Notes: generated from the letters alone by a model not told the origin. 64,000 nucleotides of DNA from Siphonodentalium dalli (GCA_032622095.1 CP136066.1:103747319-103811318), one strand, 5' to 3'. Positions 46,940 through 60,115 are shown, numbered from the stretch's first letter. Numbers and translations: made by a program.

Positions 46940-49861
46940 GGAAGATGGTTTAAACATATTTATTGTAACTCAGTTTACAAGGGATAGGGGGACAAGTTAT
47001 AACAACTTAAGGTAGCCCCTCTCCCGACAATATTTACACAAATGTTTAAACAAGATGAATAACAGATATAATGTACATGTAATAATAATAATGTTGATGA
47101 TGATGTCTGGTGATTGATGTTATACCGGTCCTGATGTCCTCTCCTGTATATATCATGTCATGCCGTGCCGTAAGTTGTTTACGATATTTCTTCGTTAAGT
47201 GAAACGTTTATTTTCTGATATATATTTTTGTACAATGTAAAAAAGTAGCTGGTTTCGATGCTGTGGAATGCTTGGGGCGCCTCTGAGGAAGTGGTTTACG
47301 TCTACTATTGTGAAAGCATACTCATCTAGTCTATCATATAATTTAGTTCTTTGCTGTCGGAACAATGGACATTCGAAAAAGAAGTGAAAGGCATCCTCGA
47401 TCTCTGTGCCACAATTACACACCGGGCTTTCGGCTATCATACATATCTAAGCGAAGTTCACTGCAACCGATGCGAATTTTAGAATGGATTATATTTTCTT
47501 TCCGACTCCCAGTTTGAAAATAAGGAGGTGGTTTTAGGGTCAAATCTATAAAACTAAGATTGATCTTAAATTCTGTAGGTTAAACGTATCAGTTACGATA
47601 ATTGGAAGCTTATTCCATGATTGTGTCATAAAGGGTAGGAAGGATTTTTTTAAATGTTCTGTGTGACAGAAGTAACAATAAAAGTTTCCAGGGTTCCGCT
47701 TTGAGTATCTCGAGACATTGCCAGCACGAGGGGGTAAGATAGTTGATAAGTAGTTGGGTGCAAGGTTGTTAGTAAGTTTACATATGTAATGTAACTGATG
47801 ATGTTCGCGTCTATTACTGAGCGTGGGCCAGCCGATTTCAAGGAGTAGGTCTTTATCGGATACGGATCGGTTTAGTCCTGTTACAATTCTGGCAGCTTCT
47901 TTATGAAGTCTTTCAAGTTTATCAGTCAAGTATTTTGGTGCGTTCGCCCAGACAATATCAGAATAGTCCATTATAGGCAAAATATAAGTATTGTAGATTT
48001 TTTCAAGCGTCTTTCTGTCGATACTGTATTTAAATTTTCTGAGTTGGGATAGTCTTCCTGATACTCGTCGACAGATATTTTCAATGTGATCATTCCAATT
48101 TAAATTTGCTTGGATATCGAGACCGAGGTGTCTATGCGATTTAATGAATGTTATTTCTTGGTTTTGGAAAAATAGTTTTGGGGCCTGGTCTTTGTTAGTT
48201 AGGGAGAAACACATAGCTTTAGTCTTTGCTGGGTTAAAGTTTACTAGCCAGTTGTTGGCCCATTGTGATACGATTTCGAGATCATTGTTGAGTTGTCTAG
48301 CTAGGGATTGTGGGTCATAGTGAGAAGCAGTGATGCAGGTATCGTCGGCGTACATTCGAGCTTTAGAGCAGAGATTGTTGGGCAGATCGTTTATATAAAT
48401 TAAGAAGAGAAAAGGTCCCATTATGGACCCTTGGGGCACTCCGGATGGTATAAGTTCAAATTTAGAGTAAGTATTGTTTACCAGGACTCTTTGTCGTCTA
48501 TTTACTAAGTAATCTTGAAACCAGTTCAGAAGTTTTCCTGCAATCCCATATTGCTGCAATTTATATATTAGCCCCCTATGCTAGACCCTTTCGAATGCTT
48601 TCGAAATATCAAAAAATATGGAACACGTGTAAAGACCTTTATCTAGGTTCTGGCAAAGGTGGTGATATATATCAATTAGTTGATAAACTGTACTGTGACC
48701 GGCCATGAAGCCGGATTGATGCTCGTAAATAAGATTATTTTCATTAAAAAAGTGGAAACATATTTTAGGACCAATCTTTCAAATACTTTGGCCAGACAAG
48801 GTAACAATGAAATCGGTCTGTAATTGGCACTATCAGCGGGGTCCCCTTTTTAAAAGATTGGTATAACAGTTGCATTTTTCCAAGAAGACGGGAATATTCC
48901 AACCTCCAGAGATATTTTAAATAGTAATGACAACGGTAAAGCAATCTGCTGTGCAGTACAGCGTAACATTTTAGCACTTATGTCATCATGTCCATGTGCC
49001 TTATTTGTTTTCAAAGCTAGTATAACATCAATTACCTCTTGCATTTCGAAAGGAATTTCAGTCAGTGTATTCTGTGTTTTAGAGGTCAACGGGGGTAATG
49101 ATTTTCTTGAATCATCAAGTGAGGAATTTAAAATGAATCTTTTGTTTAGAATTTGTGCATTTTCAAAATCGTTAATTTCATATGATTTAGAATCCATTTT
49201 TACCCCACCTTCTAGGCTATACAGCGGGGGAATTAATGTTGTCTTTTTCTTGTTGAGGAGGTAATTAATTAATTGCCAGTAGTCTTTTGAATCAGATGTA
49301 CTAATGCGTTCTTCTAAATTTTCATTAAATTGTGCCTTAGCATATTTCTTCATGTTATTGATATGATTTCGACATTGTTTAAATTTTTTCCATGTTTCTG
49401 TGGTATTTTGTTTAATAGCAATCGATCTCAACCTGTCTCTACGTCTTATCTGTCTGCGAATTTCTGAATTAAACCATGGTTTATCATTTGTTCGGATGGT
49501 GACATGTTTAAATGGGATACAGTTGTACATAATATCAATAAATGTTTTAGCGAACAGTTCTGCAGCTTCATTTAATTCAATGGGGAGAAGAAGATTATTC
49601 CATTTCAGGTCGTTTATCAGATTACCCGCCCTTTCGAAGTCAGCGTGTTTATAGTCCCAGATTTGTCTTTTAAAAGAGGATGTGCGATTATTATCATAAC
49701 AGAGGGTCGCATAGACACCGTAATGGTCAGAAATTCCCAAATCTATGGTATCAGCATCTTGCAGATTAAAATCGCCGTTAATAATTATAGGGTCCAATAG
49801 TGTTTGAGAACTTTGAGTAACTCTTGTTGGGGAAGATGTTGCAAATGATTTCGTTAAATAT
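46940..49861 (-). mobile_element. 5'-truncated LINE (CR1/jockey-like)
   Basis: Covers the end of the endonuclease domain (49861 downwards), linker, reverse transcriptase, C-terminal Cys/His region and a 3' untranslated region with AATAAA near 46955. The 5' part of the endonuclease and any ORF1 are missing, as is usual for truncated LINE insertions. No target duplication was identified. Confidence 0.82.
47195..49861 (-). pseudogene. LINE ORF2: partial endonuclease, reverse transcriptase, C-terminal region
   Basis: 49861-48850: SPTRVTQSSQTLLDPIIING, then the SDHYGVYATL endonuclease end, NDKPWFNSEIRRQIRRRDRL linker, and NKAHGHDDISAKMLR with WKNATVIPIF. A frameshift near 48850 precedes KKGDPADSANYRPISLLPCL (motif 0-1 region). 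Then FFDISKAFERV with TAG in place of the following Trp (near 48580), GVPQGSIMGPFLFLIYIND, RMYADDTCI (motif C), DIQANLNWNDHIENI, up to 47546. After a break, 47440-47195 gives CNCGTEIEDAFHFFFECPLF (C-x-C...H-x4-C). At least one stop and two shifts: dead. A different family from the LINE at 15898-21888 by its C-terminal sequence. Confidence 0.88.
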
Positions 49862-50842
49862 CATACTTCTCTTTTATAGTTTTATAGTTCACAATTCGCT
49901 GATTTATTCGGGTTTTATCAAATTTTTCTTCACAGTATTTTGAGAAACGTCCGTATCGCTTCCGGTCATGCGCATTTAGGTAAATTTGAGATAATTTCGT
50001 TTGTGCCAGCGGTCGCGTAAACAATTCACCTGTAGACCATGGTAGGAAAATCAAGGGCTGTCGTCGCTCTGGGACGCTTGTGGTAATACATAACTTTGAT
50101 TATCAAAACAAAGAGAAAGCAATCAATCTGGTATCGATAATATATTTAAATATAATTATTTCAGTCGAAGCTGCCTGCTGAATACGTTCCGATTAACATG
50201 CTATCATAAAACTCAAGTTGAATTATTTAATATAAATTAGTTTATGGCTGCAGTCATAAATTACAGTACGAACTTCCGTATACGCGACGTAACCAGAAAT
50301 AATTAATGGATGGGATTGGGTTACCGATTCACATCGTGTACATATATATGTAGTAGAGACGGGCGTCAACACAAGACACCCACTGACTATAGAACAATGC
50401 ATATAGTATCATTTTAGTTGATACATTTGCATGCAATTCTACGAGAATATCTCAATGAAAGGCGTTCTATTCATTGCATTCCGGTTTTGCTGCTATCCAT
50501 AGAATAGTTTTATTCGTATACTCAATCCCGTCATACTCACTACAGTGAATGTTGTCAGAATGTGTTAAGACTAACATGTATTATTCCAGAGCGATGTCCA
50601 TTTCCATTGGTACTCACACTTGGTATATTGGTTAAGTTCTTGTTATTACTGTGGGCTAAACAAATGCATCAACTACATACACTTTGAGTGCAGCCCCCTT
50701 CGTGATAACGTAAAATACCTTTTCCGGACAGTCGTGTTATCCCGTTTCCGATTCTAATTTCAATGAATACAAATGACTCAGGGATTGCTCGGGGTCAGAT
50801 TTTTGTGTTCGTAGTTGTATGTTTTATGACTTAAATGCGTCT
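49862..50842. other. Stretch without a confident gene
   Basis: A 66-residue minus frame (49854-50054) has plausible composition (LNAHDRKRYGRFSKYCEEKF) and lies exactly upstream of the LINE truncation point, so it could be an exon or an element fragment; I cannot assign it. The rest is AT-rich. Confidence 0.35.
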
Positions 50843-50846
50843 TTAA

Positions 50847-51238
50847 CCCTTTACCCAACAAAACGGCCAAAACCGGCCAAATAAAGCTTCAACAGCCTAA
50901 AATATCTTCGGTCTGTCTCAATAGAACCATACAAATATGGATATCATTGGAACCGGCTCCTTGACCACATTGTGATAGTTACAGTTATGCCCTGTGCCAA
51001 TGCATTCTCTTATATATGCGAGTCGACCATAGGTCGCCTCGCATATATAAGAGAATACATTGGCCTAAACAAAATCTTTTTTTAACACTTTTTACCATTT
51101 TTTCTTACATTCTTTAACAATTTTATAATTTTTAATGTGTTAAGCCAATGCATTCTCTTATATATGCGAGGCGACCTATGGTCGACTCGCATATATAAGA
51201 GAATGCATTGGCACAGGGCCCTTCTGTTGGGTAAAGGG
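50847..51238. mobile_element. TTAA-flanked piggyBac-type MITE made of nested palindromes
   Basis: TTAA at 50843-50846 and 51239-51242; ends CCCTTTACCCAACA and, inverted, the same. Such CCCTTT starts after TTAA are typical of piggyBac ends. The right half contains two 67-bp palindromes (CCAATGCATTCTCTTATATA ... mirrored) at about 50998-51064 and 51145-51211, separated by a T-rich spacer and themselves arranged as inverted copies. Confidence 0.88.
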
Positions 51239-51242
51239 TTAA

Positions 51243-52860
51243 TAGCATGCAATGCTTGTAGAAAGATTGCTCGGGTTCGATACCGGGAACCATTTAAAGG
51301 CGAATATCATTATGTGTATTTTGAGTGAAACCACCACGTGGCTTTAAGTACACACGTCATGGGCTCCGCCTTAAGGGAAATTGATATACGCAGTCACAGT
51401 CACGATCCATAATCATACCGGATGTGTGTTCCCCAACGTATCCTCCTGCAAATAGGTTCATGTGGGACCTAAATATTCACATATAGGTCCATATGGACTT
51501 ATTTGATTCTGAAATAAGTTCATATAGATATTATACCCGTTATTTCGTTGAATGACGCGTGTCGCAGTGAACACACATTATAAAGAGCGTTCGTCTGGTA
51601 AGTCGTGTCGATGAAAAAAGTAGATTAAATTGTGTGCATGAGCTTATATCGTATTGAAATAAGCTCTATATATACGGGCTTATTTTGAACGACACATTTT
51701 GCGCCCATATTGAGCGTAATTTTTTCCTCAAATGAGCTATAACATGGGCCTAAATCGCTATATTCAAAATAAGCTCGTATTTTGCTTATTTTCACGAGAC
51801 CAGGCTGATGGTCCCGGACCGGATCGTGGGACAATCCGATTGCGGAATATCATTGACGGAACTGTGACACGTACATCACGAAAGTCAGACTACCGTTTTT
51901 CCGGAGCATTGTGCAGGAAATGCGTTTCCATTGTCACCATCTATAACATGACATGAGTTTTTATTGATCTCGATGATTTGTGGTCCGACCATGCAATGAT
52001 TGTCGCCACCTTATCATCCACCTCAATCGTACAAATCTGGAATTTTATGCCACCGATCGGAAGTTGTCGATCTGTTTCGGAAGCCCACGATGCTTGGTGG
52101 ATATAACGACAAGTTCTCCATTGTGATATTGCAGCCGATTTACCGCCGTTGTGCATTATCAGCGGTATTAAAGCTTGGTGATTTGGTGCTGATACCATAT
52201 ATTGTTGTTATATAGATCGGTTGTTCAGTGTTGTAATATTGGACAGGTTTAGATCTAAATTCTCCCGTCAATCACCAACGGGATATGACAATCCATAATG
52301 TACTATGTATGGCGGGAAAACCCGCCTAATGGTTTTTTAATTTAAATCCAATTTCTGTTATTAATATCGACTAAAAAACTTAACTATTAGTAAAATATGT
52401 CAAGTGCAATTTTATTAATAAACTGGCAGGGTTAACGTTACCATGCGTGGCCCATATTGCATTGATGTGAAAACCTCTGCTGTGGACGGTTGGTGGGTAT
52501 AGAGAAAGTAGAGAATTCGTTTGCTCAGTGTGTTACACGTATTCTCATAAATTGTAGACCCCATATCCAAATAGCGTCGCAAAACGTGATTCTTATACAT
52601 GGATTATAAGTAGTGACTCACTTGTCGGAGTGATTGTCATTTGTGTATCGCGATTTATTCGTCCCACCAATAAAGAAGTACTTATGTATTTGCAAATGTT
52701 CGTACTGCAGACGTTATCATTGTTTAAATCGTACAGCCGATGTGTTTAGAATTAACGTTCTTTTAAATATCTGTTATTGGAATCAAAACAGGAAAAACAC
52801 CATAAACACATTAGTTCGAAAAATAAAAGACGAAAATTGGGTTTAACATATAGATGTATA
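51243..52860. other. Stretch without a recognisable gene
   Basis: Only short frames. Contains TAAAGAGCGTT near 51584, one of the recurrent words of this window. No paired repeats seen. Confidence 0.4.
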
Positions 52861-52865
52861 AATCA

Positions 52866-53570
52866 ATCTAGTGGTTAGACTAAGATTTTGAGGACACCTG
52901 GTTATCATATATGGAGATGCTTATGTATAAGTTTGGTGGAAATCGGCGACAAAAATATTACATAATTATTGTTGCCCCTCCCTGGTTCTGCCCATGACAC
53001 AAACTGCGTCAAATATTAACCAGAACCATTATGTTCCACGTAAAAAGTTACCCCCGTGAAACCCCTTTGGTGCCATCTAGATGGTCCCATGCACGTGCAG
53101 TTGTTTAGACTACAGACAGACATTCGCAAATATAGGCACCAAATGTGGCGACTTTAAGTCACACGACTTGATTCCTCGTATCATCGGAGAAGAACGTGCT
53201 TGAATTTTGTGGAAATTGGCGCTAAACATATTTTTTATCAGTTGTGGCGTCCCTTCCTTCCCGATCCCTGACGCACTTTTGACATTTGTAAGCCACACAA
53301 TTAGACTCATTTTGAAGATGACTATATGTAGCGTTCGTGGAAATCGGCGACTAATCACATTCGTATAAAATTTAGTACTACCATCTCTCACATAGTTTGC
53401 CTCTTTTTTAACTACTTGATTTGATTCCTCATATCACGGAGAAGAATGTGTATCAATTTGGTGGATATCGGCACAATTTCTTTTAAAATTTTGGTCTCAC
53501 TCTACCCCTCGATGCAGCCTAACTCGAACACTTTTGACATCTTTAAACCACACAATTAGACTCCTGATAC
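52866..53570. repeat. Degenerate tandem units with GTGGAAATCGGCG
   Basis: Units of roughly 170 bp share TTGATTCCTC(A/G)TATCA, GGAGAAGAA(C/T)GTG, TTGGTGGAAATCGGCG and CACACAATTAGACTC. Strongly decayed, non-coding. Confidence 0.55.
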
Positions 53571-53929
53571 AGGGTTGGCGCTGGACCCAATTTTTCTCTT
53601 GCCAATTGAAATTTTTGTGTGCAAAATGTCAAAATTATTTGCCAGATTTTTAATTGAGGGTATAATTGGGATAATTAAAGGAACATCTCATGTTTTTTAT
53701 GTCTTTATATACTGTAAAAACTAACAAACACACGTATAGTGAGCTGGTAAAGCAAGTTAGTATTATTAATAATTGTAAAAGTAGCAATAAATATCGAAGT
53801 CTTATTCTAAGCGACACTCGGAAACTACGTTTGATATTGCTACACAGTCATCAAACTGAAAGTATCTGTCATCAAAGCATACATATTATTTCGCCGAGTA
53901 TCCTTGCTCACAAAAAACGAGCGACGAAT

Positions 53930-54110
53930 TAATCCATCACCATTCACATTTGGCTGATTAACCTATTATCTTATACTGGCTGGTAATAAAACACTGACAT
54001 CAGAAATACGTGGCAGACAATGGCGGCATTAATATGCATTATTATAATGACTGCATGCGTCCATAATCCAAACAGACAAAGGGGATTAACTGTAAAACAA
54101 TTTAATAATT
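53930..54110. repeat. Dispersed repeat, inverted relative to 6300-6470
   Basis: Contains GGCTGATTAACCTATTATCT, GGCTGGTAATAAAACACTGA and AACAGACAAAGGGGATTAAC, which match the reverse complement of 6340-6450 with moderate divergence. Confidence 0.6.
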
Positions 54111-54449
54111 ATCTGTTGTTGTTTCGTGTAAAGTTATGGTGTCTACACTGAGAGCATGTTACAAATTACCAATACCAGCATCAATGAAACATAGTTTTTT
54201 TCATATTTTAACAACGGTCGATTAGCTGTTTGATAAATGACAGAAAGAAGACATTGCCATTTTGAGAAAAATAAAGAAGTTTACATATAACTGCTGACCA
54301 CGCTAAGTTCATAGATTTCTTGATCGGATTTCCCTTTGTATTATCTGCAAGTCGGCACACGGTAACGAATAATCCACTTCCGATGATGTTGTATGCCTAG
54401 ATAGTCATATTTAAAACCCACTTGCCGCAAAAGTTTTGCCAAATGAATA

Positions 54450-54640
54450 TTATGGACTTGTTCGGTGCATGTAACTGATCAGTTAGTGTTCAGGCACTGT
54501 GCCAACTTCAACTGAATGAATGTGGCATTCTATTAACATTGCCGAAAATCTCAAGCAAATCGACAATACCACTCCATAGAAAACATCGTCTGAAATACGC
54601 CCAATTGTAGATATTTACTTCTCAATAGTGTTTGTACAAA
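54450..54640. repeat. Dispersed repeat (ACATATTATGGACTTGTTCG family), copy 2
   Basis: Aligns with 31755-32015 and 56824-57140 from ATTATGGACTTGTTCGG to the CATCGTCTGAAATACGC segment. Confidence 0.65.
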
Positions 54641-54944
54641 CAACACTTCTGAGCAAGATTGTTCTCGATTTCAATTAGATCACTCTAGTGTTTCACATCA
54701 CTTTAAGGGTGTGGCAGATTTTCGTTTTATCCGCCCAGTCTATGACTGATGACATTTTGGAGAACGAAATTTGAATTTTACTGAATATGATTACAATATA
54801 ATTTGAATTAAAAACCATCTCCGATACTTAAATTTATTAGCAATTGAATGCCAGGGGAGAGGAGCTCCGATAAGTTCGGCAACTTGTGCTCCGATCCTCT
54901 GTGGCCACAGCCCCACACACATATCATCATTCTTATATATCATA

Positions 54945-55515
54945 CTAGCCGATGAGCCCGACGTTGTCCGGGCTATTCAAAAACCAAATTTCAAGTCGAT
55001 AGCTCAACCCAGCCCGACGTTGTCCGGGCTATTCAAGAAAACCAAATTTCAAGTCGATAGCTCTACCCGTTTCCGAGTTCTCGTCTGCGCATGCGCGAAG
55101 CTGGCGTCGCACGGGCTCGGCGACCCGATAAAATTCGTATCCGGGGCAAGATACATTCACATACCAAATTTCAAGTCGATAGCTCCACCCGTTTCCGAGA
55201 TCTCGTCTGCGCATGCGCGAAGCTGGCGTCGCACGGGCTCGGCGACCCGATACAATTCGTATCCGGGGCAAGATCCATTCACATAGCAAATTTCAAGTCG
55301 ATAGCTCCACCCGTTTCCGAGATCTCGTCTGCGCATGCGCGAAGCGGGCGCCGCACGGGCTCGCCAATACGACAACATTCACCGCCTGGTCAAACTACAC
55401 ACACGTACCAAGTTTCGTCCCGATCGGTCGAGAATCGTAGATTTGTATAAATGACAGACAGACAGACAAACAAACAAACAAACAAACAAACAGAGGTCTT
55501 CAAAATATATATGAG
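54945..55515. repeat. Tandem-core repeat element (bivalve pearl-like), copy 2
   Basis: Starts ACTAGCCGATGAGCCCGACG and holds a short duplicated start (GCCCGACGTTGTCCGGGCTA twice). Then three units of about 126 bp (GTCTGCGCATGCGCGAAGC, CCAAATTTCAAGTCGATAGC), and (GACA)n/(AAAC)n at 55452-55493, ending TCAAAATATATATGAGAT. The overlapping open frames of 73-119 residues here are repeats read in several frames, not genes. Confidence 0.8.
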
Positions 55516-55948
55516 ATGTTTAATATTTATTACATATCCATCAACCTAATTCGCATGATCGCACGAGTTTGCAGGCGTGTGATAATTCTCAGAATCGCAC
55601 TAGTGCAATCTGTCGACAGAACTATTTCATTCAGTGTTGTTAGCCTGGTTCTCGCCGTTACTATTTTTACTTTTTCATTCACGACAATAAAGAAACAATA
55701 AGCGATCCAATCGATGAGATGATTCATTCAAGTAGTTTCATTTCAAGAATATGTTTGTCGAGGCACAGAATTTTATTTCAAACGCATCATTAAAGATGGG
55801 TCAATGTCACTCGCGGATAGACGGGCTCCCTGTCTGATTGTTGCGTTAACCTTAAAATGCCGTTAAAACTCAATTAAATTCATCTTTTCTGTACCGGAGA
55901 TGTACGATTGTGTGTCAACTTACTATGATACGGAGATATGTAATAAAA

Positions 55949-56111
55949 ATAGAACCGCATGAGTGTCTGGATTTTGACGAATTATCTCACTCGATTTGTT
56001 GGCGGAACGCGATACCTCTCTTGCGGGACTGCGTCCCGCACTCGAGGTATCGCTCCGCCAAAAATCTCGTGCGATAATTTCGTCAAAATCCAGACACTCA
56101 TGCGGTTCTAT
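55949..56111. repeat. 163-bp near-perfect hairpin
   Basis: ATAGAACCGCATGAGTGTCT at the left returns inverted at the right, and pairing continues with few mismatches through GGATTTTGACGAATTATC and GGCGGAACGCGATACCTC to the apex TGCGGGACTGCGTCCCGCA near 56022-56040. Probably a foldback MITE; the tight stem could also give a hairpin RNA. Confidence 0.9.
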
Positions 56112-56823
56112 CTATATATTGTGGGTTACAATAAATATGTTCAAATCAAATTAATAGAATTTGAAGGATGTTTTTTAATTGTTTTTATTTCAAACTGTTT
56201 TCTAGATATCTTAAATGAACATTATCAGCACGATATATCAGCGTTGCCGAGACAGTTGCAGTTAGATGTATATGAATAGGTTGTATTGCTGCAGGATACA
56301 CGTGCTTTTAGCATGTATTTAGTGTAATTAACACAATCTTCAAAATCCATTGCTCCAATAACTGCTGAGTATTATGGTGTTAAATATATACATAAATACA
56401 TTTGTTAGGCAAATTATATGCTACAGAGAACAGTTTAGTTCAAAATATTTATGAGGGATCGAAGCGTCGGCTATAGCACGCTTAATTTCTGAGAAAGAAC
56501 CAGTAACTGTTCAAATGCTTGAGAAGCTTCAAGAAACATGTAGCAAAGAGGTACATTTGCACAATCAGAGAATTGTGATAATGTGTTTAATTTCGTTCCC
56601 TGGTTTTATGCGTTGTTCTGAATTATTTTTACATTTGGCGATGTGATAGTGTCATAATGCAAACACATGTGTCGATATTTATTGAAAACTCGAAAACCGA
56701 TATGTATAGAAATGGTAAATGGTAAATTGTGGCCAGTTCAAATTTTTTTATTGTATTATATGTGGTATGGATACAGTTTCTGAAACTTAATTTTTGAGAC
56801 AGATTTGTCATGCGAATATAATG

Positions 56824-57140
56824 GCTTAAAGACATATTATGGACTTGTTCGGATGCATGCAATTGACAAGTTAGTACATCAGGCACTATGCCAACCTGGG
56901 GAATGTAGCATTCTACTAACATCGCCGAAAATTTCAATGAAATCGGTCATAAGACTCCATAGAAAACATCGTCTGAACTGCGCTCAATTGTAAATATTTA
57001 CATCTTGGTTCGGGACACAACTATTGGCGATAAACTAATACAAATGATTTCGCAATCGAGAGTCATTGCATTTAATTAATATATAAGAATGGTGGTGTGT
57101 GTTGTCAATATTGATTAATAATCGTAAAAAATAACTACTT
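56824..57140. repeat. Dispersed repeat (ACATATTATGGACTTGTTCG family), copy 3
   Basis: The longest of three copies. It adds GGCGATAAACTAATACAAAT and CGAGAGTCATTGCATTTAAT after the shared core, also present in copy 1. Confidence 0.7.
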
Positions 57141-59589
57141 TGGGCAACATTATTCTCACTTTCTATTTGATCACCCTACCGGAGTGTTTCACATCAATTT
57201 AATTATGTCTGAACAAATATCACTTATCATACAGTCGTGCTCACGAGAGAGGTGATAAGATTGATCAGTTATTCGGACAAACATTTATTCCAAATATGGA
57301 TCAAATATATACATATGGTAGCCATAATTTGAAGTATTTATGGCGCATCTAATGTGGATAATAATTGTATTAAGGGTAATTCACATGACAAGAAGAAGTC
57401 GGGGATCTCTTCTTTTTTTTTGGTCGGGGAAAATCTTTGCCTCAGATTTAATCAGGCACTATTAAGGAGAAATTGTCTGCGTTTACACTCATTATAAAAT
57501 ATAGGGGGATGTAGAAAGGCTATACATATCTTGTTTGTCATCTTAGCATGGTTAAAACACTATCGCAGGGGCATTCTTTCTTGTCTGTTGTATGTTAGAT
57601 CCAACTCGATCGTTGGATAAATGACTTCCAAATACATCTTTCGAGGAAGCCCGACAAGAAGAGGGACCATTTATAGGCCGTTCCAATATATTCGGAAATC
57701 GATTACCGCTGACAAATTATTTAATGTAGATGAAAATCTGTATTTTTCAGCCTCAGGCGCTTAGTATTGAAAAGTTCGGGGACAAAATGTAGTCAATATG
57801 ACTAACTCAGGTTAGTCAAAAGTTTGTCCATAGGATGATTAACTTTAGTCGTAATGCAGACAATTATTCATAATAACTAGGGCGATCTCAGTCATAACGG
57901 CTAAGAAATGATTATTCAAAACGACTGATTGGGGCATTAGACCAGAATAGTGTTAGTTAAAGTTACCATGGTTGAGACAATATCATGTAAGTGGAGTTGA
58001 TGTGGACAGGACTTGTCTCAGTTCTGTAAACTTAACATGAGTCCGGTCCGATATATGGGGGCGAGGAGGGGCGAGGTATTGAGTAACTTCGTGATATCAT
58101 ATTACCCATGAAAAATGCGATTGTTTGGGGGCCTTGGAATTTTATTTTATCATCATAAAAGTTTCTGGTTCCAAAACGAATTGATTTTATTGTTTAAGGC
58201 CTAGATTTGAGACAAGAAAGTAATAATTTTGATGGTTTGGGTGTACAAACGTTTGTCGTGAGAGCACGTATGCCATTTCAACGATTAATGGAACACTTAC
58301 AGTTATAGCGCTATCTAAGAAAGACATTGTTTGATATTTATAAACCAACTATATATATACATTGCCACATTTGATCTATAACAATTTTGAAGGTGGCCAT
58401 AACATTTTGATGTAAAGTGATATCAGGTTTTATAAACTATAGGGTCTCTGTTGGGGTGGGGTGTTCTATTATCTGAACATTTCCTAAGGGAACTACTTGT
58501 CAATGATAATTTAGTACATAAAGGGTTAATTTGAGGCTTGGTGATTGAGAATGGAAATTGTGGAGAGAAACGCTATTGAAATTCTGGGAAATGTAATTCC
58601 TCTGTCACAGAAAAACTTGAAGACTCAAGCGCGATCAGATTCCAAACAGTGGCTCATCAGCTGTGTGTGAATCTAATATTCCTTAACTTATATTATGATG
58701 TCATTTGATCCTCGAAAGACTAATTGAATTTATCATGTTTGGCCCGATGTAACTGGCTTAATAGGGCGTGAGAATCTGGTAATATGGTTTCACTCAGTAT
58801 GTTCCCCATAGATGCGATCGATTTGTTTGGCGTCGTGTCCTTTGTTTCTCGAGGGATAGTTACTATTAAACGTACTAATATAGAATATGTAGCTGGTGTC
58901 GTCGTTTAAACTGATTATCCGTGAATTGGGGGGGGGGGGGGGTAGAGCAAATATTGTGCGACGCTGTGTATACCGTGCAAATACATAGCAAAACAGTTTA
59001 AGCGACAGTATTTTAGCGACACTTATTATTTATCCATCACGCCCAACTTGTTATTTGCGTAGGAACATTATCGTTTTCCAAAGGGGTTCATTAGTGTCTA
59101 CGATCGATGACGTACTTGCATGTTTGAGTCCAATGAATTAAAGTTAATCATTTATATCCATGACGTTGGCAAACAGAAGTGCAGAAGAAATAGTTCTTTG
59201 GTTCTTTGGTAGACCTACTTGTTTGAAACGTTCCATGCTCTAATAGTTTATAATTAAATACAGTTAAAATGGAAACAAAAAGGGTATGTTTTTCACATGT
59301 TATAATTATCAATTGCAGTGAGTTAGGGACGAGAACATGTTTTGAATCATAATAACGCCGTATATTCCTGCTGACATTGTCCCCAGTAACCTGGACAATT
59401 TGTATATAACATGACCGTACCTGGCACGTATTGGAGCAAGCACACGTACATGCTGCTGTGTCACGTATTGAATTTCCAAACGTGTTTACCAAAGTTGGAG
59501 GCGGAGGTGAAACGTTAAAGCGTCTTATACACTTCAGTCCTCAACGAAACATTGTCAGTTCGCACTTTTGTGATGTTTCGATGATCACA
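57141..59589. other. Stretch without a gene
   Basis: AT-rich; a G run at 58928-58943. No supported coding sequence or paired repeat. Confidence 0.4.
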
Positions 59590-60115
59590 ATAGGTCGATG
59601 GGTGCGGGGGGGGGGGGGGGGGGGTAGGGGTGGTCGGAAATGTTGTCCAGGCACGTATGCTGATTTTTTACTTTTGACCCTTGATGGGACCCACCCACCC
59701 CCGCGTACAATTTTGTTTCCGTTTTCGGCAGTTTTTTCCGACCATTTTTAGACAACCACCCCCCATTTTAACACTAAAACAGTGATTTGTGGGGGGGGGA
59801 TTCACTGTAAACAGCTGTATATGAATTTCTGTGCATACTATTTGTCATGGATTTTAACATGTTGACATGTAAATAAGAACGAGTTATTTTGGGGTAATTC
59901 GGCCAAAATAAACATGGCTGCCAGCGGCCATCTTGGATTTCAAAATTCAATTCATTACTGTTTGTCTGATCATCATGAAATTTTTCATTTATGTTAATAT
60001 TGGCATGAACGAGTGATTTTGGGGTCATACATTTTTTGTGAATTGCGGAAATGTTTTTTTGTTGGTCCCATCGACCACCCACCCACCCCGGCATACGTGC
60101 CCGAAACCCCCCCCC
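59590..60115. mobile_element. MITE-like repeat with GGCACGTATG ends, second copy
   Basis: The outer G run (59605-59624) and outer C run (60106-60117) bracket GGCACGTATGC and its inverted GGCATACGTGCC. The interior matches 40910-41418 at high similarity. Open frames across it are composition artefacts. Confidence 0.75.

Noticed and set aside
51270-51300. GGGTTCGATACC resembling a tRNA B box
   Set aside because: No A box at the right spacing and no cloverleaf; the upstream sequence is the end of a MITE.
55020-55450. Overlapping frames of 73-119 residues rich in Arg, Ala and Ser
   Set aside because: They are the 126-bp tandem unit read in several frames on both strands.
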